Source of the DNA: Lyophyllum atratum
Lineage: Eukaryota > Basidiomycota > Agaricomycetes > Agaricales > Lyophyllaceae
Direction of reading: 5' to 3'
Assembly (NCBI GenBank): GCA_014905825.1
Contig: JACGCN010000018.1
Location: forward strand, 868,001 to 932,000
Length of the DNA stretch: 64,000 nt
In this document: in pieces, positions 23,465 through 34,400 of the stretch
How the letters are laid out: every line of letters starts with the position of its first letter
Numbering within the stretch: the first letter of the stretch is position 1
Translations under genes and position numbers: made by a program
Notes under the pieces: generated by a model
Told to the model about the DNA's origin: nothing
Seen by the model: the letters and a program-made list of their open reading frames with translations, nothing else
The model's database searches: none

Positions 23465-24319
23465 GTCAAGCCCCCACGTACCAGGCAGGCGGTTGTACTC
23501 TCGGGGTCTCTAACCTGTCTTTCATTCCTCCACCATCTGACACTGTTGCACCACGCTCCATCCTCCTCTCCCGAGTTCCTCCATCAATGCTTTTCTGCTG
23601 TGTGTTGTGTGTGTTTTGTAGTTGTTTCGTACCATGCATTCTTTCACTGTATATTAAGATAGCCCGGTCGCTGTACATCATTACCCTCGGATTCTTTCCT
23701 GTAGTCGCACCTCCTCCCCCATAACTATCACTGCTCCCTGTTCGTTGTCCGCTGCTTCTATGACGTGCCGTTCTTGTCCATATCGTGGTGCGCTGCGATG
23801 TGCAATGGGCAAATACGTATACCCATTGCACATTGCAGTGTGACCTACCTTACAACCATTACTATTTCGGATTATCTTAAATATGGGTTAGTCTAGTGGT
23901 GCGTCCGAGTGTGTGTCGCGCCATGTATTGTACTAAAGGTCTCAGGGTGTATTTTTTTCCGCGTGCAGATTGCCGCAATGAATTCTGGTCTTTGCAACTG
24001 TCAACTTGGCAGGGAGGATACCAAATGACCTCGATTTCAACCCATAACACTTGGTACGCGCCTGGTCCACACTTGGTTCATAAATTCCACAATCCTAACT
24101 ACAGCTGTAGTCATTCCTTTCGCGGGTGTGCTATTTTAAGATATACGACTGTGGCTGTGCCACCCTCTTGTCGACCACGTGATGGCGTCGCGTCTCGACG
24201 CGTCCAAGTTGTCCCTCGCAGAACGCGGTAGGAGGTGGGAAGGGACAGTGGAGAGTGGAGAGTGCAAAAAAGTGCCCAATAAGAAGCCAGGACGCGTATA
24301 GGACATACGATATCAACAA
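23465..24319. other. 3' region of the WOPR gene and spacer, no gene seen
   Basis: The first 350 bases are T- and C-rich and probably 3' UTR. A tRNA-like phrase (GGTTAGTCTAGTGGT) at 23885-23899 has no matching B box or acceptor stem, so no tRNA is called. Nothing else is supportable before the inverted-repeat element. Confidence 0.5.
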
Positions 24320-24321
24320 TA

Positions 24322-24640
24322 CTGTTGTGTTTCGACCTAGTCTTCACGTAACGCGTAACGTAGGCCATGAGATGAAGAGATTTTCACCCTCGTAACGCAT
24401 AACAAAACGCTTTGAAGAGCTTTACGGCCCAAAAAATTTCCGGTCGAAAATCGCAAAATTCTCCGCTATAAAATACATCCAATAGGTACTCTATTAATCG
24501 CTACTTAGCACCGGTTGTCCTCATGTGGCATGAAGAGATTTACCTGTTCGTAAGGCTGAAATCGGACCCATGAAGAGGTGAAGAGATCAAAAAATTCGTA
24601 ACGCGTAACACCCCTCGGAGACTAGGTCGAAACACTACAG
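24322..24640. mobile_element. MITE-like non-autonomous DNA transposon, 319 bp, 21-bp terminal inverted repeats
   Basis: The left end (24322-24342) and the reverse complement of the right end (24620-24640) are identical at 20 of 21 positions, sharing the core GTGTTTCGACCTAGTC. Both ends are flanked by TA (24320-24321 and 24641-24642), as expected for a TA target-site duplication of the Tc1/mariner superfamily. Internally the element repeats CGTAACGCGTAAC near both ends (about 24347 and 24597) and GAAGAGAT several times, and is AT-richer than its surroundings. There is no transposase ORF. Superfamily assignment rests only on the TA duplication and ends, so it is tentative. Confidence 0.78.
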
Positions 24641-25090
24641 TACTCTGGCACGGGGTCGCACGCAGTCGAGCCATCTGCGAGGCGATTGGGTCCGACGATA
24701 TTGATGAGGCAGAAATGACAAGGAAGATGTACAGCTCGTATGCATGTGTAAACTTGAATGTCTATACATTGTGTCTCACTGTGTCAACACTATGGACTAT
24801 TGTGCCTTGGAGGTCGAGAGATCCAAGGAACCAGCATATGGTAGCATATGTCACGTCATCGGCGCCGATGGTATACATTTTCAAATTCTACGCCGTCGGG
24901 CTGTTGAGCTCTGATTGAACTTGCTTCAACTTGCTTCATTGTCTCCATGGCTCAAGTATTCCACGATTATGAAGTAGAAAAACGAGCGGGGCGAACTCGA
25001 ATTCCAAGCAGATTTGTTGTACACAGGTAAAATAAATAGAAATAAGAATAAATGATGATATTATCGAGCAGGAGCCTGGAGGAGATGAGA
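24641..25090. other. Spacer between the MITE and the repeat protein gene
   Basis: No gene seen. The right part probably holds the 3' UTR of the minus-strand repeat protein (its stop is at 25091-25093). Confidence 0.5.
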
Positions 25091-27527
25091 CTACCGGGCG
25101 ATAACCGGTGACACGGCGGCCATCGAGACTGGGGCCCACCTCGAGCTCTGCAACGACGTTGAGGGCTGAGCTGCTGTGTATGTACGCGTCGAAGCAGGGG
25201 CCGTTGCCCATATAGAAGCGGTGAGCCCGACGGAAGGATGTGGCTTGCGGCTGGGCTGGGGGGCTGATGGGGCTGAGGTGGGCGCCCATGCGGACGGCGA
25301 TGCGCCGCACGCTCTTGTTGATGCCATTGAGGTCATCTTCGACCCCTTCGAATCGTGTTGGTGGCGTTGTGACTGAGTACGGGCCTGGTGAGCTGGTTGA
25401 GGAGCCCATCGCGAGGCGCTTAATCCCGAGTCCCTCTCCTCGCATCGGAGGGGCGGGGATGGCGAAGGCGGGGGAGGGACAATAAGGGGAGCGGGTGTTA
25501 CCGACGGGGCGTGCATCGATCTGTTGAGTCCGACAGCCCTCTCCTCGCATCGGAGGGGCGGCGATGGCGAGGTCAAGGGCAGGGCGAGAAGGAGAGTGGG
25601 TGATGTTGGTGGTGGGGCGTGAATTGATTCGTGGAGTCCTACATCCCTCTCCTCGCATTGGAGGGGCGGCGATGGTGGGGGCGGGGGCGGGGCGGGAAGG
25701 GGAGTGAATAGTGTTGGCGGGGCGTGTATCGATCTGTTGAGTCCTACAGCCCTCTCCTCGCATCGGAGGGGCGGCGATGGCGGGGGCGGGGGCGGGAAGG
25801 GAACGGGAGTGAATAGTGTTGGCGGGGCGTGAATTGATCCGTTGAGTCCTACAGCCCTCTCCTCGCATCGGAGGGGCGGCGATGGCGGGGACGGGGGCAG
25901 GGCAGGAAGGAGAGTGGGTGATGAGGATGGGGCGTAGATTGATCCGTTGAGTCCCACATCCTTCTCCTCGCGTCGGAGGGGCGACGATAGCGAGGTCGAG
26001 GGCATGGTAGGAAGGTGACTAGGTGATGCCGGCGGGGCATGCATTGACTTGCTAAGCCCAGAGGCTCTGTTCTCGCATTCGAAGACAAGCGAAGGTGCAG
26101 GCGCACTGGGAAGAGGCGATGTCGATGCGGCCGGACGAGCATGCATAGACTTGCTGATCCCTTCATCCCTCTCCTCACAACTGAACCTTGACTGTGTCGG
26201 GGCCATTTTCATTGTGGAGGCGGGTGTGGCTGATGAGGACGCTGCCAGTGAGGCCGAGGGGCTCGGTCTCGGAGACGAGATCAGTATGCTTTTGCCGCAT
26301 TCTAGCAGCGGTGAGGGTGGCGCGTTGAGCTTCACCGTGACCGTCCTTTCAGGTCGCCGGGATTGTAGAGCCGCAGGGGCAGGGCCAGGGCCACTCGCCC
26401 ACCTTGAGCTATGAATGCCCGCGTTCCTCGCCTCTACGCGGAGGAGCATGTCTTCGACTGGCCAGCTGGGTGTAGGCTGTGGGGTGGATATGGGCGTAGG
26501 TGAAGACGTGTGTATAGAGTGAAACCCGGCATTGACACCTGCGAAGCCACAGATGAACGGTCGGCGCGGGGTCGGCGCAACCACTGGCGGCATAGGCACA
26601 AAAACAGGTGCCCATATGTTGAGCCCATCGGCCAGCGACAAAGATGTTTTGAGGACAGGAAGGGAGAGTGACTTTGGTGTCGACTGATCTACGGCCTCCA
26701 TCGACGAAATCGATGAGATCAGGGAAGTGGAGGCTGACGTGGAGCTGACGACCGCCGAAGAAGTGGGGTCGGCTGTATGAGCCAGAACTGAGTCCGACAA
26801 GCCGGTGTTGGGCGAGGGAGTCAGGGTATGGCCCGAGGGAGTGCAATGGTCGTTTCCAGGAGCGAGGTGGGCAGCCTCGGGAAATGTCGGTGTAACGAGC
26901 AATGAACGAGGGGCGGCCTGGACACGCGGAGTGTCCTATGAAGAAAGGCCGTGTTAGTATGAAGTGTCAGCCGCGAGGTAGTCGAAGTAAGCTCACCTTC
27001 TGCACACAGACACGCGCGATGTGGACTAACATAAGGGAGAGTGCAGCAGCTACCACCAACAGAAGCGAGAGGCCAGATATCCTCTCAAGGGCAGCTTGGA
27101 ATGTGACATCATCGATCTCGCATGTCGACGGCGGGAAGGCAGGGGCGAAGGACTTCAGACCCGGCACCTCGAAGGAAGGAATGAGATGCCTGTTGACGCA
27201 TGTCGGCGCGACAGGAGGAGGGAGGATCTGAAAGGGAGACATCTGGACGCGAGCAAGGCGGGGGATGTACGCCTTGCTGACGGGACCATTGACGCCGTAG
27301 ATGTCGAACGGGACAGTTGCAAAGCGAGGACCAAAGACGACCTGCGTCCGGTACATGCTGTCGCTGGCAACAGAGCCAACATGAATAAGAACATACATCG
27401 ACGGGAACGAGCCGATGCGGTCCATCCAAAAGGCGAACGAGGTGAGCGGGGAAGTAGATTGGTAGGTGTGCTCCTCGACGCACACCAACTTCCAGAAGGC
27501 GATAATGGCAAAATAATAGATATTCAT
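25091..27527 (-). CDS. Membrane-anchored Pro-rich protein with 35-residue repeats
   Basis: Not recognised as a named family. Exon 1 is 27527-26997, intron 26996-26936 (61 nt), exon 2 26935-25091; the join is phase 0 and gives about 791 residues. Exon 1 begins MNIYYFAIIAFWKLVCV (signal or signal-anchor), then about 125 residues with few Cys, and ends in a clear membrane span (LSLLLVVAAALSLMLVHIA). Exon 2 is low-complexity Pro/Ser/Ala-rich and contains a repeated block whose core is LRCEERAVGLNxSIHAPP, in about nine recognisable versions. Several related blocks near both ends of exon 2 carry a G-L/I-x-x-S-R-W-A motif (AGIHSSRWA, GLSASRWAP, SLQSSRWAP). Predicted topology is a short outer domain, one span and a long repetitive tail, probably cytosolic. 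Length will vary between strains because of the repeats. Function unknown. Confidence 0.75.
25430..26075 (-). repeat. Tandem 105-bp repeat array inside the Pro-rich protein
   Basis: The phrase CCTCTCCTCGCATCGGAGG (plus strand) recurs at 25433, 25538, 25646, 25751 and 25856, with a variant at 25961 and weaker versions further right. Spacings are 105 bp, with one of 108 bp, i.e. 35 or 36 codons, so copy changes keep the reading frame. Confidence 0.85.
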
Positions 27528-29307
27528 CGTGGGCGGTGAGCTTTGGATGGTGATACTCGGCGTGCAGAGGCAAAATGTGACGAAGGCGATATGCCAGCCT
27601 CGTCCTCTATTTAAAGGCGGTGGCAATGCCAGACTGGTGTTGACCACGTGATGGCGTTTTGAATAGTGTCAGCCGCCCGTCAGCCTCACAGGTTCGATCG
27701 CGACGCGTTCAGAGCGCGGCAGAAACAGGGAGGAATAGGTGACGGAGTGAAGAAGGTAGGCCATAAATTGGGACGCGTATTTGCACGCGACAAGTAGCGC
27801 CGCCCAACGTAAAGCAGATAAGGACACTTTCTGTGAAGGAACAAATGATAAGGCAAACTTGTAAGAAGGCTTGTCCATTTCACGTCTACCCACTCGGAGA
27901 GCCGTTTGCATAGGAGAGAACAGAAGAACGACGCGTCCTACACCAACAACACCGATGGTAAAATTTCTTCAGTCGCTGAGGTAGACCAGGGTGGTAGGTC
28001 GCCGTTCCGTAGATAAGGGGGTTCGCTTGATCAGAGCGTCGGTGGATGGTCTCCCTATTGCCGGGATGCTCTAATGTTCATCTGAAATCTAAATTCTTTG
28101 GACTGAGGTTAGCTAGGTCGAAGGCACGATAGACGGTAACATACATACCTGTCCAGTCCCGAGGCATCGTGTACACTCAAGGGTCTGATAGCGTCATACA
28201 TCTTCCTTGACACTCGTTCATCGATGTTATGAATCCCTAATCGTCGATGTCATGAATCCCTAAGAAGCAAGGGCTGTACATCAGAGGAAGTTAGCTACAG
28301 TATGAAAGATAGGAAATATAGCACACGTACTCCGACGTCCATAAACGAAAAAGCTGTTTGCTGTCCGGATCGGGAGGCGGCGTACGCAACAAACATTTTC
28401 ACCATGGATGCGGTGGAACGTGTCTTTGACTTTCTGGGGCTTCGGAGAGCTGAACCATAAGATTAAGACTGGAATGCCTGGGTAACTGCTAAGCCTCACT
28501 TTTGATAACATACGTGATACGCATATATTGCGAGCCGTCCAGATACAAACGATAATCGAGGATTTGCTGGCAAGCCAAAGCGATGATGTTGGCAACCATT
28601 CCAGCGGCTCGTTACCAGGCCTCTAGCCATGGCATTCCACAAGAATCGATTTTCATGTCCACCGATGAGTTTGAGTTGCAGCCACCATTCGATAGTGCGA
28701 ATATGGGCATCTGAGAGCGTGATTTCACGGTCGACGCGTCTTCCGCAAGCTTGCTAGTAGTAGAAGGCAGAGAAAAGCTGAGGCCAGGACTTTGGGACTC
28801 GATGATAGTGGGAATCTTAAAAACGGGTCGGGCACGTGCCATCCAGTATCCAAATCTGGAACGCGCCGGAACTTGGACCAGCCCCTCGCCCAAATGTCGC
28901 GTGGCGGCCAGCAAGCCAAACCCACGATAGCCTTCACAGTAGCCCAGTGCATAGTCATTCTCCTCTCAAGGCGCGACAATTTCCCATCCACGTAGATGCC
29001 AACAACGGCAAGTGCTTTGTTTAGTGCGAGTTCTGGGGCAAACTCTACGCGCTTAAGAATGGTTTTCTCTATCAGTTTTACGTGGTCTTCTGTCAATATG
29101 TTTTAAAAAGGGCCTACGGCTCCGTACATATCGCCACTGTATAGCATGTACACCCTACCAAAAGGCATCACACATTCTATGAACCTATCCCAATGTCATT
29201 CATAGATGGCAGGTGATGAGCTCACACATGCCCAGAACATCATACCAGCACTTCAAATCTAAAGGCACCCACATCGATATGCCCCCACAAACCTAGAACG
29301 CAGAACT
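27528..29307. other. 1.8-kb region with only weak coding signals
   Basis: A minus-strand exon-like stretch from about 29093 down to 28725 begins right after a plausible acceptor (TATTGACAG) and reads KLIEKTILKRVEFAPELALN, RRMTMHWATVKAIVGLACWP. No ATG exon can be joined to it and it shifts frame after 28860. It may be an unrecognised spliced gene or a relic. A 23-bp direct repeat sits at 28221-28264. Nothing else is supportable. Confidence 0.35.
28221..28264. repeat. Short direct repeat
   Basis: TCGATGTTATGAATCCCTAA at 28221 is followed at 28244 by TCGATGTCATGAATCCCTAA: two adjacent units of 23 and 21 bp differing at one position. Confidence 0.7.
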
Positions 29308-31579
29308 TCATGCCATAAACGTAAACTGTAGCCCATCCCCATCCACCTCCATCACACCTGCCCCATCACCCCCCAGGTCCTTCCCGCGATGCGCCTTCCT
29401 CGCACGCTTCGCCTCCTTCTTCAAGTTCCGCCGGCTCAGCGGGTTACTCCTATCCATACGTTTAAGCACATGCTCATCCGGCGGCGCATCATACGCCGGC
29501 ACGTCCCTGGTCTTACGCTGGCGCTTCGGTTGGCGTGCAGCATGCATCGGCACCGCCGCTGCCTCGGCGTCGACCATGGGCGCGTTGTTCGTGTCAGGAA
29601 CTATGGATGGGGAACGTGGGCGTTTGCGCGAGTTGGTGGGAGTCGCCATGGGGTCGTCTGTCTTCATGAAGCTATTTTTGTGCATGGTTAGGTTTACACG
29701 ACCAGCGATGTGCTTGGAATCGCACGCACCCATCCTCGTCCATGGCGTCGCCCTCAACCGCGTCAAAGAAGACATCCCCATCTTCGTCCACATCCGCATC
29801 CGCATCCATCGGGACATCTCCTGCGCCTCCACCAAACGCCCCCGCATCTGCGGCGCCAAAGAGGCCTTCGAGCTCGAAGGGCTTCGAGAAGGTGCTCAGG
29901 ATCTGGGCCTGACCGACGTTCTCGGCACCTGGGGCGATCACAGGCGCGTCTGAGGAGCCTGGGTTCGTCGGGACTGTTTGTTATGATTGGGAATTAGTTT
30001 GCATAGAAAAAGATAGCAGAAATAAAGAGGCAGGCGTACCGATGGAGGGGATGAGGGAGGGATGGATAGCTGGAGGATTGGAGAAGTATGGGATCTTCTG
30101 GTGGTTCCAATCTTGCAGCACCTGGCGTGCAGCAGAATTAACGTCGGGCGTTCCACCCTAAATTAGGAAGTTCAGGGTTTTGCATATCACGACAGAAAAG
30201 TTCACGTACCTTGAGGAGCCTGCCACTGCTCATAGCCAGCATCGTCAGAAATTCGAGGGTGGAGGTCCATTCTGGAAGTTTGTAGATTTTCTGCATCGTG
30301 GCGGGGGCAGTGCGACCAAGTATGTCCTCGACTGAAAAAATCAAAGCAAGTCAGAAACACGGGCGAAGGCGCATGGGGGAAGGCGAATGACGCACCAACT
30401 GCTATTGGATCCTCCACATCCTCAACTTTGACGACATTCCGCAGCAACACGCTGGTTTTAGTCTGGCCCTTCCCATCATGGAAATCGTCCTCGTCAAAGA
30501 CAACTCCTGGAGAATCCACTATCCGCATTCCACGCTCCAGTTGAATAGACTGCAGCTCCTTCGTGTGACCTGGCTGTGCTGCGACCGCGCATACCTGTGA
30601 AAAATTGTCAACGTTGAGTGGCATGCGTGGAGCCAGATGAAAATAACGTACTTTACTCCGCTTGAGACTGTTGATTAATGTGCTCTTGCCCACGTTTGGG
30701 TAGCCCACCACGCCAACTGTGATGCTGCCTGCCTTCGGCTTATAGGCCTTCAGCAGTTTGAGAAGAGAAGGTGCGGTCGTGGATGAAATATTCGTGCGCT
30801 GATGCTGGGAAGATGATGATGAAAGGAATGGGAGGGTCGGCGTTGAATGCCGTAGATGCTTAAGCCACTGCTGGGCATTCGCTCGAGGAATAAGATCTGT
30901 AATTCGTTATAGATAAACTGGGGAAGGATGGACGGCATATTGAGACGTACCAATTTTGTTGAGCACGAAGACCAACTTCTTCCCTTCCGACTCACGTCGC
31001 CTCACCTCCTCTTCCACCAAACGACTCCTGCAGCCCTCCGGATCTCGGGCATCGAGAACCAGAATAATGATGTCGCTCTGTTCTATCACCTTGTGTAGCG
31101 TCTTGAGATAGTACTTGCGCATCTGCTCCCTCGTTTTCTCAGTCGGATTTGTTGATGAAGATGGGTCCTCGGGATACGATCCGGATGCTGCTTCCGCAGC
31201 TCGAGCTTGGAATGCAAGTGTGGAGAGCGTAGGCTCTGAGGCCATCATGCTGTCTGGATCTAAGGTATGGCTGGTAAAAACCTAGACGTAGGTTGAGTTC
31301 GTGAGGCGATCATACTGATGCGACAAAACGTACCGGGGGCGCCCATTGCTTGCCATGATTTCGAACTCGTTCTTTCAGATCGGGTAGTCTAGGGATACCA
31401 GGATCCTTCTTAAGCTCTAATACCGTCGTTATCGTCAGTTTCGAAGAAAATGCAGTGGTGGCAGGTAACTGACTGGATTTGAGCGGTACAGTGGGCTTTT
31501 TAGACTCTGTGGGAAGATACAATCAGAAAGGTCAACACCGTGAGCAGCCAGAAGCCTTACTTGTTCTTCCCATCGTCAT
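29308..31579 (-). CDS. NUG1: NUG1/nucleostemin-type nucleolar GTPase
   Basis: A circularly permuted YlqF/YawG-family GTPase needed for assembly and export of the 60S ribosomal subunit. The start is ATG at 31579, or the in-frame ATG at 31573 two codons on. The N-terminal exons are short and basic, reading MGRTK, SKKPTVPLKS and LKKDPGIPRLPDLKERVRN. Coiled-coil linker: EKTREQMRKYYLKTLHKVIE. GTPase motifs are in permuted order: G5-like DIIILVLDARDPEG, G4 KKLVFVLNKI(D), G1 GYPNVGKSTLINSL, G2 region VAAQPGHTKELQ and G3 IVDSPGVVFD. The C-terminus carries acidic blocks (DADADVDEDGD) and a basic nuclear/nucleolar tail with KRPRSP, RQPKRQRK and NLKKEAKRARK; stop at 29308-29310 after LQFTFMA. About ten short introns. 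Nucleostemin (GNL3) is the animal counterpart; NUG1 is the best fungal label. Confidence 0.92.
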
Positions 31580-32544
31580 GGTGGGCTACAAAGGATAGGA
31601 AATTTGTTTAAATACGCGCGGAGGAGGCCAAATCGGCTCTTTTGTTCAGGGACAAAAATGAATTGTTGTGTCACGTGCGACTTTACTGAGGGGCCATCCG
31701 AGTCAGGTTCAAGTTGAGGCCGTGTTCGCGCTTCGAATTCGTACCGCTACAGGAATCTCTCCCCCCCCCCCTGCAATCGCCCAGCAAAAAAAAAATCGAG
31801 GCCAAGGAGTCTCACTTTCAAGGCCATAGGCGACAGGTTTTCGTGGTGGTTAACAGTATAGCTACCCCCACTCGGGTCCCTTGGGCGGTTGCGCAGCATA
31901 ACGTCTTATGTCCCATCCATCAAAATAACAGAAGAAAACTCTACGTTCCACGCCACACTTATAGATTTGAACTCCTCGGACACTTTTTTGGAATGGCTAA
32001 GACCACACGGGCTTCACAGGGATCGAGCTCAACTCAAATTCACACTCGTTCGCAACATCTCGAAGCTCGAAATCAAGCCACCTAGTTTCTCCGTGCCAGT
32101 CAGGTGGCCGTCAGCGGCCACGGGTCAGACTATACCGAAATCCTTGATGGTCCGTAGCTAGCGAGAGCCTGACCTTTATGAACCCGAGCGTTTTTCCGAC
32201 CATTAGGCGTAATGGTTCTTACCCACCGTGCTCTCGCATCATCAAAATCATCTTCAAACACTTTCCTTATTCTCAGCGGACCGTTGCACTCCTCCACGGG
32301 CCGCTTGCACACAACTGTAGTTCTCGACGGCTCTCATGGTCTTGGCGCATGTTGCAACCTCTCTCAACGCACATTGACACACTTCGTCCGACATCAGACA
32401 CTGCAGGCAACCATGTCGAACGAACTCTGGACAATTATCCGCCCTCATCAGCCTTAACCGCTCCCGGGCCGTCGCTTTGGAGGATGGAGACGACGCCAAG
32501 CCTTTCACAGATTCTTGCGACGAACGAATGACAATGCCGAATTG
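31580..32544. other. Divergent upstream region of NUG1 and the pectate lyase
   Basis: A run of ten C (31760-31770) and a run of A (about 31786-31795) stand out. Plus-strand open stretches at 31889-32161 and 32178-32531 have no recognisable domain. No gene is called. Confidence 0.45.
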
Positions 32545-32552
32545 TATAAAAG
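32545..32552 (+). promoter_or_regulatory. TATA box of the pectate lyase gene
   Basis: TATAAAAG at 32545-32552, 49 bp before the ATG at 32601 and followed by a short A/C-rich leader. This is a classic layout for a strongly inducible secreted enzyme gene. Confidence 0.6.
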
Positions 32553-32600
32553 GTCGACGCCAAGCAGCCTTCTGACCCCAGAAATCTCAAACACTCGAAG

Positions 32601-33907
32601 ATGTTCAACTTCCGTACCGCTGCATGCATCTCGCTCTTGCTCTCCCTCGCTGGCTCTGCCCTCGCTGCTGTGCCCCCACCCACTGTGACGAAGGCACCCA
32701 TCGTCGTCGCAAGGGCTCTTAGCACAGTCCTACCAGCCTCTGCTGTCAGTTTCTATCCAGCCACAGTACTCAACTCTCTAATGACATATGCAACCAACAG
32801 GGATACACCGCACTCCCCACTGCAAGGGTCATCTCAGGATCTTTCAATGGAGGCATGGTGAAATTCGATCGCAAAGGCAGCAGTGCGTATACATTATCAC
32901 TATGCGGGGCATGAGCTAATCCATTATCCTGGAGGTGGTGCATGCCAGGAGCAAACCGAGACCGGTGAAGCTGATGCTGTGTTCATTTTGGAATCTGGTG
33001 CTTCGATCTCCAATGTCATCATCGGAAAGGACCAAGCCGAGGGTGAGGACTGAGTTTCGCCAGGCTGCAATTGCCAGCCAACGATATTTCGCATAGGCAT
33101 TCACTGCCGTGGCCCATGCACTGTCACCAATGTCTGGTGGGAGGATGTTTGCGAAGGTGTGTGTATCAGACCGTTATAATGTTCCTATTCTTGACTGACG
33201 CGTGCACAGATGCCATTACCGTGAGTTGCTTACACGCAAAAATCTGACCACGTTGCTCAATAGGCTATTAGCTTAAACAAACTGGCTCCGGCGATGTCAC
33301 GACCATCACTGGCGGAGGTGCCTTCGGCGCCGCCGACAAGATTGGTACGTGTCGCTCGTGGTTGCGGAGAATTCTGGTCGTCTGATATATATTTAGTTCA
33401 ACACAACGGTGCTGGCAAGGTCGTGATCAAGGACTTCTTTGCTTCCACCTTCGGTAACGTCTTGATCAACACCTTCCCCGAATTCCGCTAACCCCGTCTG
33501 TTAGGCAAACTCTATCGCTCATGTGGAAACTGTTCCAAGGCGTTTGCACGATCAGTCAGCGTTGACAACGTTCGTACTTCCTAGCAAACGGTGATCCTGT
33601 TCAACCGAGACTTACGAACACTATCCTATAGGTCTGTCTCAAGGGTGGCTCCGAGGGCGTGGGTATCAACTCGAACTTCGGCGACACCGCTACCCTCACG
33701 AACGTCAAGACGAACGGCAAGCCTTCCAGCACCAACGTCTGCTGCACTTATAAGGGTGTCGCCGCTGGTTCCGAACCCACTAAAATTGGATGGTACGTGC
33801 CCTTGTTTCTAGGGTTTTAAGATTATAGCTAAGCATACCTTTTATTCTACAGCGGAGACACCTTCGCTGCTTGTAAGTACACTGCGTCAGCTGTGGGAAG
33901 CTGTTAA
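32601..33907 (+). CDS. Secreted pectate lyase, polysaccharide lyase family 3
   Basis: Cleaves de-esterified pectin by beta-elimination with Ca2+, outside the cell. ATG at 32601 opens a signal peptide ([22 protein letters not shown]). Exon 1 ends at 32744; introns 32745-32800 and 32883-32934 are supported by frame. The PL3 core follows: [77 protein letters not shown], then [17 protein letters not shown] and a Cys-rich end ([20 protein letters not shown]). Read through a possible donor at about 33873 the protein ends [12 protein letters not shown], stop at 33905-33907. Conserved Cys pairs and the basic/acidic parallel beta-helix residues of PL3 are present. About nine exons and no sign of decay. 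Confidence 0.9.
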
Positions 33908-34400
33908 AGAGTTCTTCCTTGCCGGCCTTAACTCTGGTTGAGTTCTGCTCCGTATCGGACTTTTCGTGGAAGACGCTCCAATATGTAGTATACGTATTCG
34001 ATAGTATCAGAAAATTACTTACGCTCGCGTTCCCTCTCGTTAGTGAGTTGGCGTACTCAAGCGTCACCACTAGTAGAGTCCTTGGACGGAAATTTTAAGC
34101 GCCTGTATGATTACCTCAAGAACAGTACGGGCACGAAAAGTCATTTCAGTGTACTGTTGGAGAGTCTGATCCAGCAGAACTTTTCACAAAGAAAATACAA
34201 AGGAGCCAAGATATCGATATTCGATTGGCAAGATGCAAACAAGGTATGCCCGGCACGTTCAGAAAGGTGCGATCAACTCTAGATAAGATAACAAAACAAA
34301 GCGAAGGCGAAAAGGTGGCACGACATAAACTAACTGGCTGTTCCAATTGGGGACCGTGTCAGTATAATAAACTCCTCCTCCTCCTCCCTCCTCCACCCTT
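33908..34400. other. Spacer between convergent genes
   Basis: Plus-strand open stretch 34043-34282 has no recognisable domain. The right-hand end probably carries the 3' UTR of the minus-strand acidic protein gene. Confidence 0.45.

Noticed and set aside
23880..23960. tRNA-like phrase GGTTAGTCTAGTGGT
   Set aside because: No B box (GGTTCRANYCC) or pairing acceptor stem within the required distance.
28100..28125. Phrase CTAGGTCGAA resembling the MITE end
   Set aside because: Only about ten bases match and no partner inverted repeat or TA-flanked element is present.
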